Shown in pieces: positions 14,306 through 15,190 of a DNA stretch of 15,190 nt. The stretch is taken from the NCBI GenBank assembly GCA_964492105.1, contig CAZBJB010000035.1:1-15190 (forward strand), read 5' to 3'. The stretch is from JAUZQZ01 sp964492105 (GTDB lineage Bacteria; Pseudomonadota; Zetaproteobacteria; Mariprofundales; Mariprofundaceae). Both the position numbers and the translations under genes were made by a program. Numbering within the stretch: the first letter of the stretch is position 1; each line of letters starts with the position of its first letter. The notes beneath the pieces are model-generated. The model was not told where the DNA came from. It ran no database searches and saw nothing but the letters and a program-made list of their open reading frames with translations.

Positions 14306-14907
14306 CCTTGTCTGCGTGGTAGTGGGCAGATCGCAGTTAAACCCGCATGGAGTGCACCTCCGGGCCATTCGTTCCAGCCCTTTGCTTTGATCCAGATTAT
14401 TAAACTGGAAATATAGAGAGTCAGGGTTAGCGTCCCGTCGCTGGATTCTCTATACCATTGGGTCGCATCAGCGACATGTCGCCGCAGATAGTTCAGGATG
14501 ACTGACCGTTCCTGATTCGTTGGCCTCGGGATGGAACCCATCCGTGCCATCATCTCCATGCGCCGATCCATGCGTGCGAATACCTTCGGCCATTCACTGG
14601 ATGTATGCAGCACGGCTGTGGCAGGTCGTGGCATTGGGTGCAGCAACGCGCCATAAGCCGCGCTCCCGGGGATTGCGGATCGGGGAGATCGGCGGCATCA
14701 ATGCCTGGCGGTGTATGACCGCCCATCATGTGCTTCATCATCTTCTTCATGCCGCCCATCGGCATGGGGTCACTGCGTATGGTCAAAAGCCCGCCAACGC
14801 CGGACAACAAGGCAAGGCCAATGATTAACCGCGATTTTCGCTTTCCGGGAAGTCAAAAAGGCCACGGATAGACTTTTTACGACTTCATCAACCGTATGTG
14901 ATTTCAT
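14302..14907 (-). pseudogene. Met/His-rich membrane-anchored c-type cytochrome, frameshifted
   Basis: A strong RBS (GGAGGTG, 14921-14915) precedes ATG 14907 and MKSHTVDEVVKSLSVAFLTS. After about 28 codons the sense moves to another frame: LIIGLALLSGVGGLL (membrane anchor or signal), then a Met/His-rich MPMGGMKKMMKHMMGGH, then the heme-binding CTQCH (14642-14628). A second shift follows; the next frame reads LHTSSEWPKVFARMDRRMEM and RSVILNYLRRHVADAT, the usual continuation of such small cytochromes (CxxCH.LP...HT..EWP). Two independent shifts make decay likelier than sequencing error or programmed frameshifting; no slippery heptamer is seen. It lies downstream of a metal-pump gene, so a role in copper or redox sensing is plausible but unproven. 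The true C-terminus is unclear beyond about 14460. Confidence 0.72.
14412..14454. other. Long hairpin between convergent dapD and the cytochrome pseudogene
   Basis: TATAGAGAGTC (14412-14422) pairs with GATTCTCTATA (14444-14454) at all positions if one G-T is allowed, and an inner AGCG/CGCT can pair too. It lies 107 nt past the dapD stop, where a terminator would be expected, but there is no T-run. It interrupts the reading of the cytochrome C-terminus and may be a small palindromic repeat. Confidence 0.5.
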
Positions 14908-14945
14908 GATCCTTCACCTCCGCCGATGTCCTTTTTCATACGTTC

Positions 14946-15106
14946 GAGCCTCTTGCAAAACTCTGGGCGGATGAGCGGCACTCCCGTTTTGAGACCATTT
15001 TCGGGATTGAATAAGCTGCATGGTGGTTCCATGGAGCGAAATTCAAGCTCGGAAATGGGCCGAAGTGGGGAAGCTGATCGCCGCTCATGAGTTTTGAAAG
15101 AGGCTC
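14946..15106. mobile_element. 161-bp MITE-like element with 18-bp terminal inverted repeats and GTTC target duplication
   Basis: GAGCCTCTTGCAAAACTC (14946-14963) and GAGTTTTGAAAGAGGCTC (15089-15106) are inverted with 17 of 18 matches. Inside the ends, ATGAGCGGC (14971-14979) is repeated inverted at 15080-15088. GTTC flanks both ends (14942-14945, 15107-15110). There is no transposase gene. It lies between the metal-pump stop and the cytochrome pseudogene. Its right third matches the start of hemW. Confidence 0.75.
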
Positions 15107-15126
15107 GTTCAAATGCTACTTCTTAA

Positions 15127-15190
15127 TCAGTCGCGTTTACGCAGATGCCGCCATTTCCATAGCAGGTACACGGCTGGAATCACCAGCATG
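15127..15190 (-). CDS. CusA/CzcA-type heavy-metal RND efflux pump, last 20 codons
   Basis: Read inward from the window edge, the minus frame gives MLVIPAVYLLWKWRHLRKRD and a TGA at 15129-15127. A closing hydrophobic ML(V/I)IPA(V/I)Y.LW segment followed by basic residues is the typical end of the twelfth membrane helix in heavy-metal RND pumps. Only the tail is visible, so substrate (copper/silver or zinc/cobalt/cadmium) cannot be told. The Met-rich cytochrome pseudogene downstream hints at copper. Confidence 0.68.
   Translation of the reverse strand, partial: MLVIPAVYLLWKWRHLRKRD

Overview
The window is a stretch of proteobacterial chromosome. UbiC and UbiA (ubiquinone synthesis), a long-chain polyprenyl diphosphate synthase, RNase G, HemW, the succinylase branch of lysine synthesis (DapC, DapD) and the tail of a heavy-metal RND pump together suggest a ubiquinone-using gamma-, beta- or zeta-type proteobacterium. 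The sequence alone does not fix the genus. Housekeeping genes are intact, but almost every intergenic space holds a mobile-element scar.

Layout. 1-690: the 3' end of a REP-associated (Y1) transposase with a DnaA-type C-terminal domain, then an IS110-type remnant. 767-1741 (minus): ispB-type prenyl synthase, divergent from rng (1823-3352) and hemW (3357-4562), which are spaced by 4 nt. 4563-5744: a graveyard with a MITE-like repeat copy, a frameshifted IS256-family fragment and a rearranged IS1595-family fragment. 5745-7217 (minus): ubiC-ubiA. 7401-7476: tRNA-Thr(CGT), followed by a tyrosine-recombinase remnant that runs into the start of thiI (7617-8771). 8947-11940: a tight cluster argH - lipoprotein - dapC with 8-nt and 4-nt overlaps. 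11941-12101: an intact-looking 161-bp MITE. 12218-14305: a LysA/BtrK-like PLP decarboxylase and dapD. 14302-15190 (minus): a frameshifted Met-rich c-type cytochrome gene, a second 161-bp MITE-like element and the last 20 codons of a CusA/CzcA-type pump.

How the genes work together. argH completes arginine synthesis, while dapC, the decarboxylase and dapD belong to, or sit beside, diaminopimelate/lysine synthesis. ubiC makes 4-hydroxybenzoate and ubiA prenylates it; the ispB product would supply the prenyl chain. thiI thiolates U8 of tRNAs, a base present in the tRNA encoded just upstream. The metal-pump tail and the cytochrome pseudogene look like one decayed copper/heavy-metal efflux locus.

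I see no complete undescribed system such as a defence island, CRISPR array or BGC. The most notable signals are places where mobile-element debris appears to have been built into gene starts: the hemW N-terminus matches one end of the MITE at 14946-15106, and the thiI ribosome-binding site and start codon lie in integrase-derived sequence. A non-canonical decarboxylase in the lysine cluster is also worth checking.
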